Assembly: GCA_027487575.1 (NCBI GenBank)
Contig: JAIYDJ010000095.1
Coordinates: 1 to 58,048, forward strand
DNA length: 58,048 bases
From: Rhodobacter sp.
GTDB taxonomy: Bacteria; Pseudomonadota; Alphaproteobacteria; Rhodobacterales; Rhodobacteraceae
Reading direction: 5' to 3'
This document shows positions 51,208 to 58,048 of the stretch, one piece after another (within the stretch, counting starts at the first letter, position 1; each line of letters begins with the position of its first letter). A program made the position numbers and the translations under genes. The notes beneath the pieces are model-generated. The model was not told where the DNA came from. It searched no databases and worked only from the letters and a program-made list of their open reading frames with translations.

Positions 51208-51240
51208 TTGACAAACACCAAATCTGTGGCAGGCTATGAC
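51208..51240 (+). promoter_or_regulatory. candidate promoter of the SD-mimic small RNA
   Basis: A consensus -35 TTGACA lies at 51208-51213. About 17-18 bases further is AGGCTATGA, a weak -10. Transcription would begin near 51244, just before the 16S-complementary segment. The -10 is poor, so this remains tentative. Confidence 0.4.
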
Positions 51241-51271
51241 CATCGGCAACCATTTGAAAGGAGGTGATCCA

Positions 51272-51328
51272 GTGTCTAGAGTGATATTGGAGAGACGTGT
51301 CGGGACAGCCTTGGGGGGTGTTTTCTAG
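51272..51328 (+). CDS. 18-codon leader ORF with maximal Shine-Dalgarno
   Basis: GTG start at 51272, TAG stop at 51326-51328, peptide MSRVILERRVGTALGGVF. The AGGAGG core at 51259-51264 lies 7 bases from the start codon, and complementarity to the 16S 3' end extends to 16 bases. It is too short for normal gene finders. It may be a leader peptide whose translation affects the hairpins and terminator downstream, or a functional microprotein. The amphipathic basic peptide has no known motif. Confidence 0.55.
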   Translation: MSRVILERRVGTALGGVF

Positions 51329-51397
51329 GGGCAGACCCCTAAAAAACCCAACCAGGGTTGGGGCAGTTTCCTAACTGGCTCATCTCCTTGTACTCGG

Positions 51398-51432
51398 AAA
51401 GGGTCGCCGCACGCAGGCGACCCTTTCTCTTT
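51398..51432 (+). terminator. strong rho-independent terminator before arfB
   Basis: AAAGGGTCGCC, loop GCACGCA, GGCGACCCTTT, then CTCTTT. The 11-bp perfect stem with a pyrimidine tail lies 43 bases before the arfB start, so arfB transcription from upstream would need readthrough. Confidence 0.85.
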
Positions 51433-51459
51433 GGCGGCTCTTTCTCTTGAGTTTTTCCC

Positions 51460-51468
51460 ATGCGATAA
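51460..51468 (+). other. two-codon mini-ORF (ATG CGA TAA) before arfB
   Basis: A start codon at 51460, one arginine codon and a stop at 51466-51468, ending 6 bases before the arfB ATG. There is no Shine-Dalgarno for either. AUG-stop-like minigenes are known to promote peptidyl-tRNA drop-off, so a regulatory role is conceivable but unproven. It may be chance. Confidence 0.3.
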
Positions 51469-51474
51469 ATCCCC

Positions 51475-51897
51475 ATGCTCCGGATCACTGACACGCTGGC
51501 CATCGAAGACTGGGAACTGACCGAAAGCTTCATGCGGTCGTCGGGTCCGGGAGGCCAGAATGTCAACAAGGTGTCCACCGCCGTCGAGTTGCGGTTCGAG
51601 GCGGATCGGTCGCCGCACCTGTCGCCGTCCGTCAAGGCGCGGCTGAAACGGCTGGCAGGGCGGCGCTGGACCAACGAAGGGGCCATCGTTCTGCAGGTCG
51701 AAGACACCCGCAGCCAGGCCCGCAACCGCGAAATCGCCCGTGAGCGGTTGTCAGAGATGATACGGGAGGCGCTGATCCCTCCGAAACGCCGCGTTGCCAC
51801 CAAACCCACCTGGGGCAGCCAGTTGCGCCGCGTCGCGGCCAAGGTGCAGCGCGGCGAGGTCAAGGCGATGCGGGGCAAGGTTGGCGACGACGAATGA
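51475..51897 (+). CDS. arfB: ribosome rescue factor ArfB (peptidyl-tRNA hydrolase, YaeJ)
   Basis: A 140-residue release-factor-like protein that frees ribosomes stalled on truncated mRNA. The catalytic GGQ motif is at residues 26-28 (SSGPGGQNVNKVSTAVELRF). The C-terminal tail is basic (KRRVATKPTWGSQLRRVAAKVQRGEVKAMRGK), as needed to occupy the empty mRNA channel. The start aligns with E. coli ArfB at the N terminus. There is no recognisable ribosome-binding site before the ATG at 51475, and an unusual structured leader precedes the gene. Confidence 0.95.
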   Translation: MLRITDTLAIEDWELTESFMRSSGPGGQNVNKVSTAVELRFEADRSPHLSPSVKARLKRLAGRRWTNEGAIVLQVEDTRSQARNREIARERLSEMIREALIPPKRRVATKPTWGSQLRRVAAKVQRGEVKAMRGKVGDDE

Positions 51898-51979
51898 CCG
51901 AAACCCCGATGGACCACAGAATATCGCCGACGGACCCAAGGCTCGGACCGCAAAATAGAATGCTCGTTCATAATCATCT

Positions 51980-52045
51980 GACAGGCCGGGCTCCGGCGGG
52001 AACGGTGGGGTGCAAGCCCCTGCAGGCCACACCGGTCGGCCCAGT
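51980..52045 (+). promoter_or_regulatory. GC-rich folded leader upstream of the phosphotransferase gene
   Basis: A hairpin GGGG-TGCAAG-CCCC (52007-52020) is flanked by CGGTG and CACACCG arms. The stretch GGGAA, GGTGCAAGCC and TGCAGGCC loosely follows short conserved blocks of cobalamin riboswitches, but the rest of that consensus (for example the ACTGT block) is absent. I do not call a riboswitch. Confidence 0.2.
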
Positions 52046-52051
52046 CGTGCC

Positions 52052-52984
52052 ATGATGAAAATCGGGCAAGCAGCGGAGGCGGCCGCCGCGCTTTGGGGTG
52101 GCAAGACGCGCGGTCTGCTTAGTCATCGCGAGAATGCGGTATTCGAGATGGCTGGCCCGTTTGGTCGTGCCGCGCTGCGCCTCCACCGTCCGGGGTACCA
52201 GACGGCAGCGACCATCCGTTCGGAATTGTGGTGGACGGCGGCGCTGGCAAAGGCCGGCGTGCCCGTGGCCGCTCCACTGCCCACCCAATCGGGGCAACTG
52301 CTGGTCCAGATCGCAGATAATTTGATCGCGACGGCGGTCTGTTGGGTTGAGGGACATCCCTTGGGTGTCACGGGCAAGCTGTTTGCGGCACCGCTGCCCG
52401 AACTCCTTGATCTGCATGTCGCCCTCGGCCGCGTTCTTGCACAACTGCACCGGCAGTCCGATGCGCTGCAACTGCCCCCGGATTTTGCGCGGCACAGATG
52501 GGATGCGGACGGACTCGTCGGCGCGACACCCCTTTGGGGCCGGTACTGGGATCACCCGGCGGCCACGCCCGACGAACGGGACATCCTGCTGCGCACCCGC
52601 GACGCACTGCGCGAATGGCTGAGCGGATATGTCGGGGATTTCGGTCTGATCCATGCCGATATGCTGCGCGAGAATGTGTTTGTGAATGGACGTTCCGTCA
52701 GCCTGATCGACTTTGACGATGCGGGCTTCGGTTACCGGCTTTACGACCTTGGCACTGCGATGCTGGGCAATCTGGCCGAACCAGCCTACCCGGATCTTCT
52801 GGCCGCCCTCGTGTCCGGCTACGCTGAAACACGCCCCGCCGATTCACGATCGGTCGAGTTGTTCACCCTCGCCCGCGCCTGCGCCTCGGTCGGGTGGACC
52901 ATGCCGCGCGTCCCGCCAACCGCACCTGTCAACCGCAGCCACATCCAGCGCGCCACGAACCTTGCCCGTCGGCTCATACCGTGA
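52052..52984 (+). CDS. phosphotransferase family protein (APH-like kinase)
   Basis: A 310-residue aminoglycoside-phosphotransferase-fold kinase. The catalytic loop FGLIHADMLRENVFVNG (HxDxxxxN) and metal-binding SLIDFDDAGFGYRLYDLGTAM (DxD) are clear. The N lobe contains FGRAALRLHRPGYQTAATIRSELWWTAALAKAGVPVAAPLPT with the ATP lysine probably replaced by Arg58 (LRLHRPG region), which should be checked. Relatives phosphorylate small molecules such as homoserine, choline or thiamine; none can be named here. The ATG at 52052 is followed directly by another ATG. The 3' end overlaps pncB on the opposite strand by 11 bases. Confidence 0.85.
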   Translation: MMKIGQAAEAAAALWGGKTRGLLSHRENAVFEMAGPFGRAALRLHRPGYQTAATIRSELWWTAALAKAGVPVAAPLPTQSGQLLVQIADNLIATAVCWVEGHPLGVTGKLFAAPLPELLDLHVALGRVLAQLHRQSDALQLPPDFARHRWDADGLVGATPLWGRYWDHPAATPDERDILLRTRDALREWLSGYVGDFGLIHADMLRENVFVNGRSVSLIDFDDAGFGYRLYDLGTAMLGNLAEPAYPDLLAALVSGYAETRPADSRSVELFTLARACASVGWTMPRVPPTAPVNRSHIQRATNLARRLIP

Positions 52985-54266
52985 CGTCTTGCGCCACCTG
53001 CGCGCCCACGTCGAACACCCGGCGATAACGCGCGATTTCGGACTCGGGTCCAAGGGCCTTGTTCGGGTTGTCCGACAGTTTCACCGTGGGCCGCCCGTTG
53101 GCCGAGATCGCCTTGCAGACAAGGCTGAACGGGGCGAGCCCGTCGCCTTTCGCCAACCCCTTGAAATCGTTTGTCAGCATGGTACCCCAGCCGAACGAGG
53201 CGCGCACCCGTCCGGAGAACTGGCGGTGCAGGCTTTCGATCTGGTCCACGTCCAGACCATCCGAGAAGATCAAGAGTTTGGACGCCGGGTCTTCGCCCCG
53301 TTCTTTCCACCAGCGGATTGCCTGTTCCGCCGCAGTCGCCGGATCGCCGCTGTCCACCCGCATCCCCGTCCATGACGACAGCCAGTCCGGCGCGTTGCGC
53401 AGAAAGCCTTCGGTTCCATAGGTGTCGGGCAGGATCACCCGCAGATTGCCGTCATGCTCTTCGTGCCAGTCGGCCAGAACCTGATACGGGGCCCGCGCCA
53501 GTTCGGCGTCGCTATTGGCAAGGGCGGCATAGACCATCGGCAGTTCATGCGCGTTGGTGCCGATCGCCTCAACCTCGCGCCGCATGGCGATCAGGCAGTT
53601 CGACGTGCCGATGAAAGTGTCACCCAGCCCTTCGATCATCGCCTGCACCGCCCAGTCCTGCCACAGAAAGGAATGGCGGCGGCGCGTTCCGAAGTCGGCG
53701 ATGCGCAACCCGTCGATGGCGCGCAGGCGCTGCAGCTTTTCCCACAGCTTCGTCATCGCGCGGGCATACAGGACCTGAATCTCGAACCGGCCCAGCGTTG
53801 CCAGCACCGCCCGGCTGCGCAGTTCCATCAGGACCGACAGCGCGGGAATCTCCCACAGCATCACCTCGGGCCAGCGGCCTTCGAATGTCAGTTCATATTG
53901 GCCGTCGCGCTTTTCCAGATGATAGGGCGGCAGGCGCATGCCCTCGAACCATTCCATGAAATCGGGGCGGAACATCTGGCGCTTGCCGTAGAAGGTGTTG
54001 CCACGCAACCATGTGCTTTCACCGCGCGTCAGCGACAGGGACCGCACATGATCAAGCTGTTCGCGCAGTTCCCCTTCGTCGATCAGATCGGCCAACCGGA
54101 TGGATTTCGTCCGGTTGATCAGGCTGAACACCACGGTCGTGTCCGGCTTGTTGCGAAAGATCGACTGACACATCAACAGCTTGTAGAAATCGGTGTCGAT
54201 CAGCGACCGCACGATCGGGTCGATCTTCCATTTGTGGTTCCAGACGCGGGTGGCGATGTCGACCAT
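52974..54266 (-). CDS. pncB: nicotinate phosphoribosyltransferase
   Basis: A 430-residue enzyme of the NAD salvage pathway, joining nicotinate and PRPP to nicotinate mononucleotide at the expense of ATP. Signature regions: LIDTDFYKLLMCQSIFRNKPDTTVVFSLINRTKSIRLAD, the His-containing FGTRRRHSFLWQDWAVQAMIE (phosphorylated histidine region), FIGTSNCLIAMRREVEAIGTNAHELPM and DGLDVDQIESLHRQF ... ASFGWGTMLTNDFKG. The ATG at 54266 is one base after the pncA stop, so they form a coupled salvage operon: nicotinamide to nicotinate to NaMN. Confidence 0.96.
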   Translation of the reverse strand: MVDIATRVWNHKWKIDPIVRSLIDTDFYKLLMCQSIFRNKPDTTVVFSLINRTKSIRLADLIDEGELREQLDHVRSLSLTRGESTWLRGNTFYGKRQMFRPDFMEWFEGMRLPPYHLEKRDGQYELTFEGRWPEVMLWEIPALSVLMELRSRAVLATLGRFEIQVLYARAMTKLWEKLQRLRAIDGLRIADFGTRRRHSFLWQDWAVQAMIEGLGDTFIGTSNCLIAMRREVEAIGTNAHELPMVYAALANSDAELARAPYQVLADWHEEHDGNLRVILPDTYGTEGFLRNAPDWLSSWTGMRVDSGDPATAAEQAIRWWKERGEDPASKLLIFSDGLDVDQIESLHRQFSGRVRASFGWGTMLTNDFKGLAKGDGLAPFSLVCKAISANGRPTVKLSDNPNKALGPESEIARYRRVFDVGAQVAQDVTV

Positions 54267-54267
54267 C

Positions 54268-54873
54268 TTATCCGTCCAGCCGCACACCGGCGGCGCGCAT
54301 CTGATCCAGCATCGCCTTCAGCGAACCGTCAAGGTCAATGGCGCGGCAGGCGTCAAGCCGGACCGTCACCCGGTAGCCAAGGCGTACCGCGTCCAGCGCC
54401 GAAAATCCGACGCAATAGTCGGTGGCCAGACCCGCCAGAACCAGCCCGGTCACCCCGCGCGTGCGCAGATAGCCGTCAAGGCCGGTGGCAGTCGTCCGGT
54501 CGTTTTCGAAGAACGCCGAATAGCTGTCGATGTCGGGACGAAAGCCCTTGCGGATGACCATCTGCGCCGGTTTCGTCCGCAGGCCGTGGTGGAACGCCGC
54601 GCCCTCGGTGCCCTGCACGCAATGGGTGGGCCACAGCGTCTGCGGGCCATAGGGCATCATCGCCGTTGAAAACGGCTCGGCGCCCTGACTGGCTGCAAAG
54701 GACGCGTGGTCGTGCGGGTGCCAGTCCTGGGTCAGCACGATGCAGACGAAATCGTTCATTGCGGCGTTGATCGTGCCCACCACCTCGTCACCGCCCTGCA
54801 CGGCCAACGCGCCGCCGGGGCAGAAGTCGTTCTGCACATCGATCACGATCAGGGCGTCGGTGGCGGGGTGCAT
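54268..54873 (-). CDS. pncA: nicotinamidase
   Basis: A 201-residue cysteine hydrolase converting nicotinamide to nicotinate. The catalytic triad is visible: Asp in IVIDVQNDFCPGG, Lys in PAQMVIRKGF and Cys in GLATDYCVGFSALDA. Metal-binding residues lie in QDWHPHDHASF. The C-terminal helix is SLKAMLDQMRAAGV. The ATG at 54873 (MHPATDALIV) has AGGAG 8-12 bases upstream; the further upstream frame is unlikely. It is the first gene of pncA-pncB and divergent from trhO. Confidence 0.96.
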   Translation of the reverse strand: MHPATDALIVIDVQNDFCPGGALAVQGGDEVVGTINAAMNDFVCIVLTQDWHPHDHASFAASQGAEPFSTAMMPYGPQTLWPTHCVQGTEGAAFHHGLRTKPAQMVIRKGFRPDIDSYSAFFENDRTTATGLDGYLRTRGVTGLVLAGLATDYCVGFSALDAVRLGYRVTVRLDACRAIDLDGSLKAMLDQMRAAGVRLDG

Positions 54874-54971
54874 CGGGTTTCTCCTGTTGCGACGTCTTTG
54901 GGTAGGCGGGTGACGCGGCGGCGTCAAGCGAGGGCCTTGATCTTGGCGGCAGGCTGCGGCAAGGGGCGGGA

Positions 54972-55874
54972 ATGCTGACCGTGGCCGCGCTGTATCATTT
55001 CACCCGCTTTGCCGACCCTGCTGCACTGCGCCCGGGGCTGGTGCAGGCCTGCGCGGACGCAGGCGTCAAGGGGTCGCTGCTGCTGGCGGGCGAAGGGATC
55101 AATGGCACGATTGCCGGCCCGCGCGCCGGAATTGATGCCGTTCTGGCGACAATCCGCGCCCTGCCGGGCTGTGCCGACCTGATCCACAAGGAAAGTTTCG
55201 CCGAAACGTTGCCGTTTCGTCGGATGAAGGTCCGGCTGAAGCGCGAAATCGTGACGATGGGCCAGCCCGACATCGACCCGCGCGCGCGGGTCGGCAACTA
55301 TGTGGCACCTCAGGACTGGAACGCGCTGATCGCAGCACCGGATGTGGCGGTGATCGACACGCGCAACGCCTACGAGGTGGCCATTGGCACCTTTCAGGGC
55401 GCAGTGGACCCCGGCACCGCAACCTTCCGCGACTTTCCGGACTGGTGGCAGGCCAACAAGGACCGCTTCCACAACAAGCGGATCGCTATGTTCTGCACCG
55501 GGGGTATCCGGTGCGAAAAGTCGACGAACTACCTGCTGGGTCAGGGGGTGGAGGACGTCTATCACCTGCAGGGCGGCATCCTGAAATATCTTGAAGAAGT
55601 TCCCGCAGAGCAAAGCCTGTGGCAGGGCGAATGCTTCGTCTTCGACGACCGGGTGTCGGTGGGGCATGGGCTGGTTCCTGGCCCCCATACCACCTGCCGC
55701 GCCTGCGGGCGGCCGCTGACCGAGGCGCAGCGCCAGCATCCCCACTTCGAACAGGGCGTGTCCTGCGACGCCTGCCTGCCGGAATACACCGATGCCGACC
55801 GTGCCCGGTTCCGCGAACGCCAGCGGCAGATGGCCCTGGCCGCCGCACGCGGAGAGCCGCATCTTGGGCAGTAG
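54972..55874 (+). CDS. trhO: tRNA uridine(34) hydroxylase TrhO (rhodanese family)
   Basis: A 300-residue protein with an N-terminal ferredoxin-like domain ([31 protein letters not shown]) and a rhodanese domain. The catalytic Cys is residue 175 in [16 protein letters not shown], with another Cys at 181. The C-terminal zinc-ribbon-like part has four Cys (CRACGRPLT ... [10 protein letters not shown]). TrhO makes 5-hydroxyuridine at tRNA position 34. The ATG is at 54972, after AAGGGGCGGG. It lies immediately before rnr (39 bases), on the same strand. Confidence 0.95.
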   Translation: MLTVAALYHFTRFADPAALRPGLVQACADAGVKGSLLLAGEGINGTIAGPRAGIDAVLATIRALPGCADLIHKESFAETLPFRRMKVRLKREIVTMGQPDIDPRARVGNYVAPQDWNALIAAPDVAVIDTRNAYEVAIGTFQGAVDPGTATFRDFPDWWQANKDRFHNKRIAMFCTGGIRCEKSTNYLLGQGVEDVYHLQGGILKYLEEVPAEQSLWQGECFVFDDRVSVGHGLVPGPHTTCRACGRPLTEAQRQHPHFEQGVSCDACLPEYTDADRARFRERQRQMALAAARGEPHLGQ

Positions 55875-55913
55875 CGGTGGAAGCCGGCGCGGTTCCGTGC
55901 TACCTCCCACCCC

Positions 55914-58048
55914 ATGAACCCGATCCCCACCAAAGAGCAGATCCTGCAATGGATCGCGGACAACCCCACCCAGTCGGCCAAGCGTGACATCGCAAAGGCC
56001 TTCGGCATCAAGGGTGACGCCCGCATCGACCTGAAACGCCTGCTGCGCGAGATGGAAGAAGAAGTCGCGCTTGACCGCCGCGCCCGGTACTTCCGCGATC
56101 CGGGCACGCTGCCGCCCGTGGCCATGCTGGCCGTGCTGGCCCCCGATGCGCAAGGCGACCTTTACGCCCGCGCAATGGAAGATGGCGCGGGCGAGGCGCG
56201 CATCCTGATCAACCCGCAGAAGGGCGATCCGGCGTTGGGGGAAGGCGACCGGATTCTGGCACGGCTTGCCGCCGTCACGGGCGAAGATCACGACTATGAG
56301 GCGCGGCTGATCCGCAAGATCGGCTCCAATCCGCTGAAGGTGCTGGGCGTGTTCCGCGCCACCGACGAAGGCGGGCGCATCGTGCCGATCGACAAGGGGG
56401 CCGACAAGGAATGGCGGGTCGCGCGCGATGCCCTGGGCGGCGCGAAGGACGGCGAGTTGGTCGAGGCCGAACAGGTGGGCAACCGCCGCATGGGCCTGCC
56501 GCAGGCGCGGATCATCGCGCGTTTGGGTGACCCTTCCGGCGCAAAAGCGGTCAGCCTGATCGCCATCCACCAGCACGGCATCCCCGACCATTTCCCCGAC
56601 GCGGTGATCGCCGAGGCGGACGCGGCGCAGCCCGCGCCTCTGGACTCCCGCGAGGATCTGCGCGGCGTGCCGTTGGTCACCATCGACCCCATCGACGCGC
56701 GCGACCGCGACGATGCGGTGTTCGCGGAAGCTGACCCCGACCCGAGGAACCCCGGCGGGTTCGTGGTTTGGGTCGCCATCGCAGACGTCGCCCATTACGT
56801 CCGCCCCGGTTCGGCGCTGGACCGCGAGGCGAAGAAGCGCGGCAATTCCACCTATTTCCCCGACCGCGTGGTTCCGATGCTTCCCGACGTGCTGTCGGGC
56901 GACCTATGCAGCCTGCACGCCGATGTGGACCGCCCCTGCATGGCGGTGCGGATGGTGCTGGACGCGACCGGGCACAAGATCAGCCACCGCTTTACCCGTG
57001 GCCTGATGCGCAGCCGCGCATCGCTGCATTACGGGCAGGTGCAGGACGCGCAGGATGGCAATCCCGATGCCGTCACCGCGCCGCTGGTGGAAACGGTGAT
57101 CGCGCCGCTTTATGCCGCCTATGCCGCGACGAAGCAGGCCCGCGCCCTGCGCCAACCGCTGGACCTTGACCTGCCAGAGCGCAAGATCGTGCTGTCGGAC
57201 GAAGGCCGCGTGCTGTCGGTCGCGTTTAGGGACCGGTTCGATGCGCACAAGCTGATCGAGGAATTCATGATCCTCGCCAACGTGGCGGCGGCCGAAGAAC
57301 TGGTGCGGCTGAAGCAGCCGTTGCTGTTCCGGGTGCACGAGGAACCCAGCCCCGAAAAGCTGGAAAGCCTGCGCGAGGTGGCCGAGGCTTCGGGCTTTGT
57401 GCTGGCCAAGGGGCAGGTGTTGCAGACGCGGCACCTCAACCGTCTGCTGGAACAGGCGCAGGGGACGGAATTCGACGAATTGATGAACCTGACCACCCTG
57501 CGGTCGATGACCCAAGCCTACTACAACCCGCAGAACTTTGGCCATTTCGGCCTCGCCTTGCGCAACTACGCCCATTTCACCAGCCCGATCCGCCGCTATT
57601 CCGACCTGATCGTGCACCGCGCGCTGATCGCCGGGCATGGCTGGGGCCGCGACGGGCTTTCGGTGCAGGATGTGGAAACGCTTGACGAAACCGCCAAGCT
57701 GATCTCGGACGCCGAGCGGCGCAGCATGGCGGCAGAGCGGGATACGGTCGACCGCTATCTGGCGGCGTTCCTGTCAGACCGGGTGGGTGCCGAATTTACC
57801 GGGCGGATTTCCGGCGTGCAGCGGTTCGGGCTGTTTGTAAAGCTGGACGAGACGGGCGCGGACGGGCTGATCCCGATACGTTCGGTGGGGCGTGAATTCT
57901 TCCACTATGACGCGAACACGCAGACCTTGATGGGGTCCGACACCGGCGTGTCCATCGGCATCGGGCAGCGGGTGACGGTGCGACTGGCCGAGGCGGTTCC
58001 GGTGACGGGCGGGCTGATGCTGGACCTTTTGATGCTGGAGGACCGCAC
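55914..58048 (+). CDS. rnr: ribonuclease R, 3' end outside window
   Basis: About 711 codons of a 3'-5' exoribonuclease of the RNase II family; the end lies beyond the window. The N-terminal winged-helix region (MNPIPTKEQILQWIADNPTQSAKRDIAKAFGI) is typical of RNase R. Cold-shock-like domains precede the RNB domain, whose catalytic Asp cluster is in VTIDPIDARDRDDAV. Conserved sections are AIADVAHYVRPGSALDREAKKRGNSTYFPDRVVPMLP and NYAHFTSPIRRYSDLIVHRAL. An S1 domain follows (ISGVQRFGLFVKLDETGADGLIPIRSV). RNase R degrades structured RNA and participates in trans-translation-linked mRNA decay, a functional partner of ribosome rescue. Confidence 0.96.
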   Translation, partial: MNPIPTKEQILQWIADNPTQSAKRDIAKAFGIKGDARIDLKRLLREMEEEVALDRRARYFRDPGTLPPVAMLAVLAPDAQGDLYARAMEDGAGEARILINPQKGDPALGEGDRILARLAAVTGEDHDYEARLIRKIGSNPLKVLGVFRATDEGGRIVPIDKGADKEWRVARDALGGAKDGELVEAEQVGNRRMGLPQARIIARLGDPSGAKAVSLIAIHQHGIPDHFPDAVIAEADAAQPAPLDSREDLRGVPLVTIDPIDARDRDDAVFAEADPDPRNPGGFVVWVAIADVAHYVRPGSALDREAKKRGNSTYFPDRVVPMLPDVLSGDLCSLHADVDRPCMAVRMVLDATGHKISHRFTRGLMRSRASLHYGQVQDAQDGNPDAVTAPLVETVIAPLYAAYAATKQARALRQPLDLDLPERKIVLSDEGRVLSVAFRDRFDAHKLIEEFMILANVAAAEELVRLKQPLLFRVHEEPSPEKLESLREVAEASGFVLAKGQVLQTRHLNRLLEQAQGTEFDELMNLTTLRSMTQAYYNPQNFGHFGLALRNYAHFTSPIRRYSDLIVHRALIAGHGWGRDGLSVQDVETLDETAKLISDAERRSMAAERDTVDRYLAAFLSDRVGAEFTGRISGVQRFGLFVKLDETGADGLIPIRSVGREFFHYDANTQTLMGSDTGVSIGIGQRVTVRLAEAVPVTGGLMLDLLMLEDR

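Larger units (their letters stand above)
51244..51432 (+). ncRNA. structured leader or small RNA with paired Shine-Dalgarno and 16S-3'-end mimics, upstream of arfB
   Basis: Positions 51257-51272 read AAAGGAGGTGATCCAG, the exact complement of the conserved 16S rRNA 3' end. Positions 51375-51389 read CTGGCTCATCTCCTT, 13 of 15 identical to that 16S 3' end. The two segments can pair over 15 positions (13 Watson-Crick, one G-U, one mismatch). Between them are hairpins AGGGG/CCCCT (51327-51340, loop CAGA), CCCAAC/GTTGGG (51347-51362, loop CAGG) and CAGTT/AACTG (51364-51377). A strong terminator ends the unit. It may be an independent sRNA or an attenuating leader of arfB. Transcript ends are inferred. 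Confidence 0.6.

Noticed and set aside
54924..56795. 623-codon open frame on the minus strand
   Set aside because: Antisense to trhO and rnr, whose conserved catalytic motifs are on the plus strand.
1..58048. tRNA, rRNA, transposase, prophage or CRISPR features
   Set aside because: None of the intergenic stretches shows a tRNA-like cloverleaf, spaced repeats or transposase-like frames. The only mobile-looking unit is the toxin-antitoxin pair.

Overview
The window is a high-GC, gene-dense stretch of chromosome from an alphaproteobacterium, most likely a member of the Rhodobacterales (Rhodobacteraceae/Paracoccaceae). This rests on the gene families and their order (pmbA, cysQ, DUF4170, waaA, lpxK; serB / serC-serA; the DUF2125 protein; UMF1-mepA), on a GAAC-N7-GAAC type LexA box, and on a putative serC-type leader RNA. 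I assign 55 protein-coding genes. No tRNA, rRNA, insertion sequence, prophage or CRISPR array is visible. No gene-free gap exceeds 300 bases.

Layout. 1-2.5 kb: minus-strand operon of SDR, short enoyl-CoA hydratase and FAD flavoprotein (cut by the window edge). 2.6-5.3 kb: DUF2125 protein convergent with an unknown Gly/Ala-rich, toxin-like protein. 5.4-13.1 kb: PmbA and CysQ, a DEAD-box helicase on the opposite strand, then DUF4170-WaaA-LpxK-RidA (lipid A/Kdo assembly). 13.2-14.2 kb: lower-GC VapBC45-like toxin-antitoxin pair. 14.4-17.3 kb: glutathione-dependent formaldehyde dehydrogenase, two tandem I78-type inhibitor lipoproteins, a YdeI-like protein and cytochrome c'. 17.5-24.5 kb: ImuB under a LexA box, DapE and DapD (lysine/peptidoglycan precursor synthesis), a degenerate Hint protein and a LOG-family protein. 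24.5-29.6 kb: TSUP permease, GNAT, then serB divergent from serC-serA, so that all three serine biosynthesis genes lie together. 29.7-34 kb: lipoprotein, metallophosphoesterase, small proteins, MFS transporter and thiolase. 34-41.5 kb: PBP1C with a giant alpha-2-macroglobulin. 41.7-46.7 kb: hybrid histidine kinase, RecQ, YggT. 46.8-50.5 kb: thioesterase, UMF1 permease, MepA, phytase-like esterase. 50.6-58 kb: VUT/queuosine-precursor transporter, a structured small RNA followed by arfB, a phosphotransferase, pncA-pncB, trhO and rnr (cut by the window edge).

The most striking signals are non-coding. (a) Between the VUT transporter and arfB (51.2-51.47 kb) is a short transcription unit with a 16-base match to the complement of the 16S rRNA 3' end, directly before an 18-codon ORF. 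A downstream segment mimics the 16S 3' end and can pair with it. A strong terminator and a two-codon ORF follow, and then arfB, which has no Shine-Dalgarno. This suggests that the ribosome-rescue factor is controlled by ribosome state. (b) Two copies of a ~190-bp element (19162-19352 and, inverted, 22208-22397) lie between convergent genes and share a terminal hairpin with compensatory base changes, which points to a structured repeat family. (c) The leader of serC carries hairpins that exclude one another.

All calls come from reading translated sequences and motifs by eye. No database search, folding program or alignment was run.
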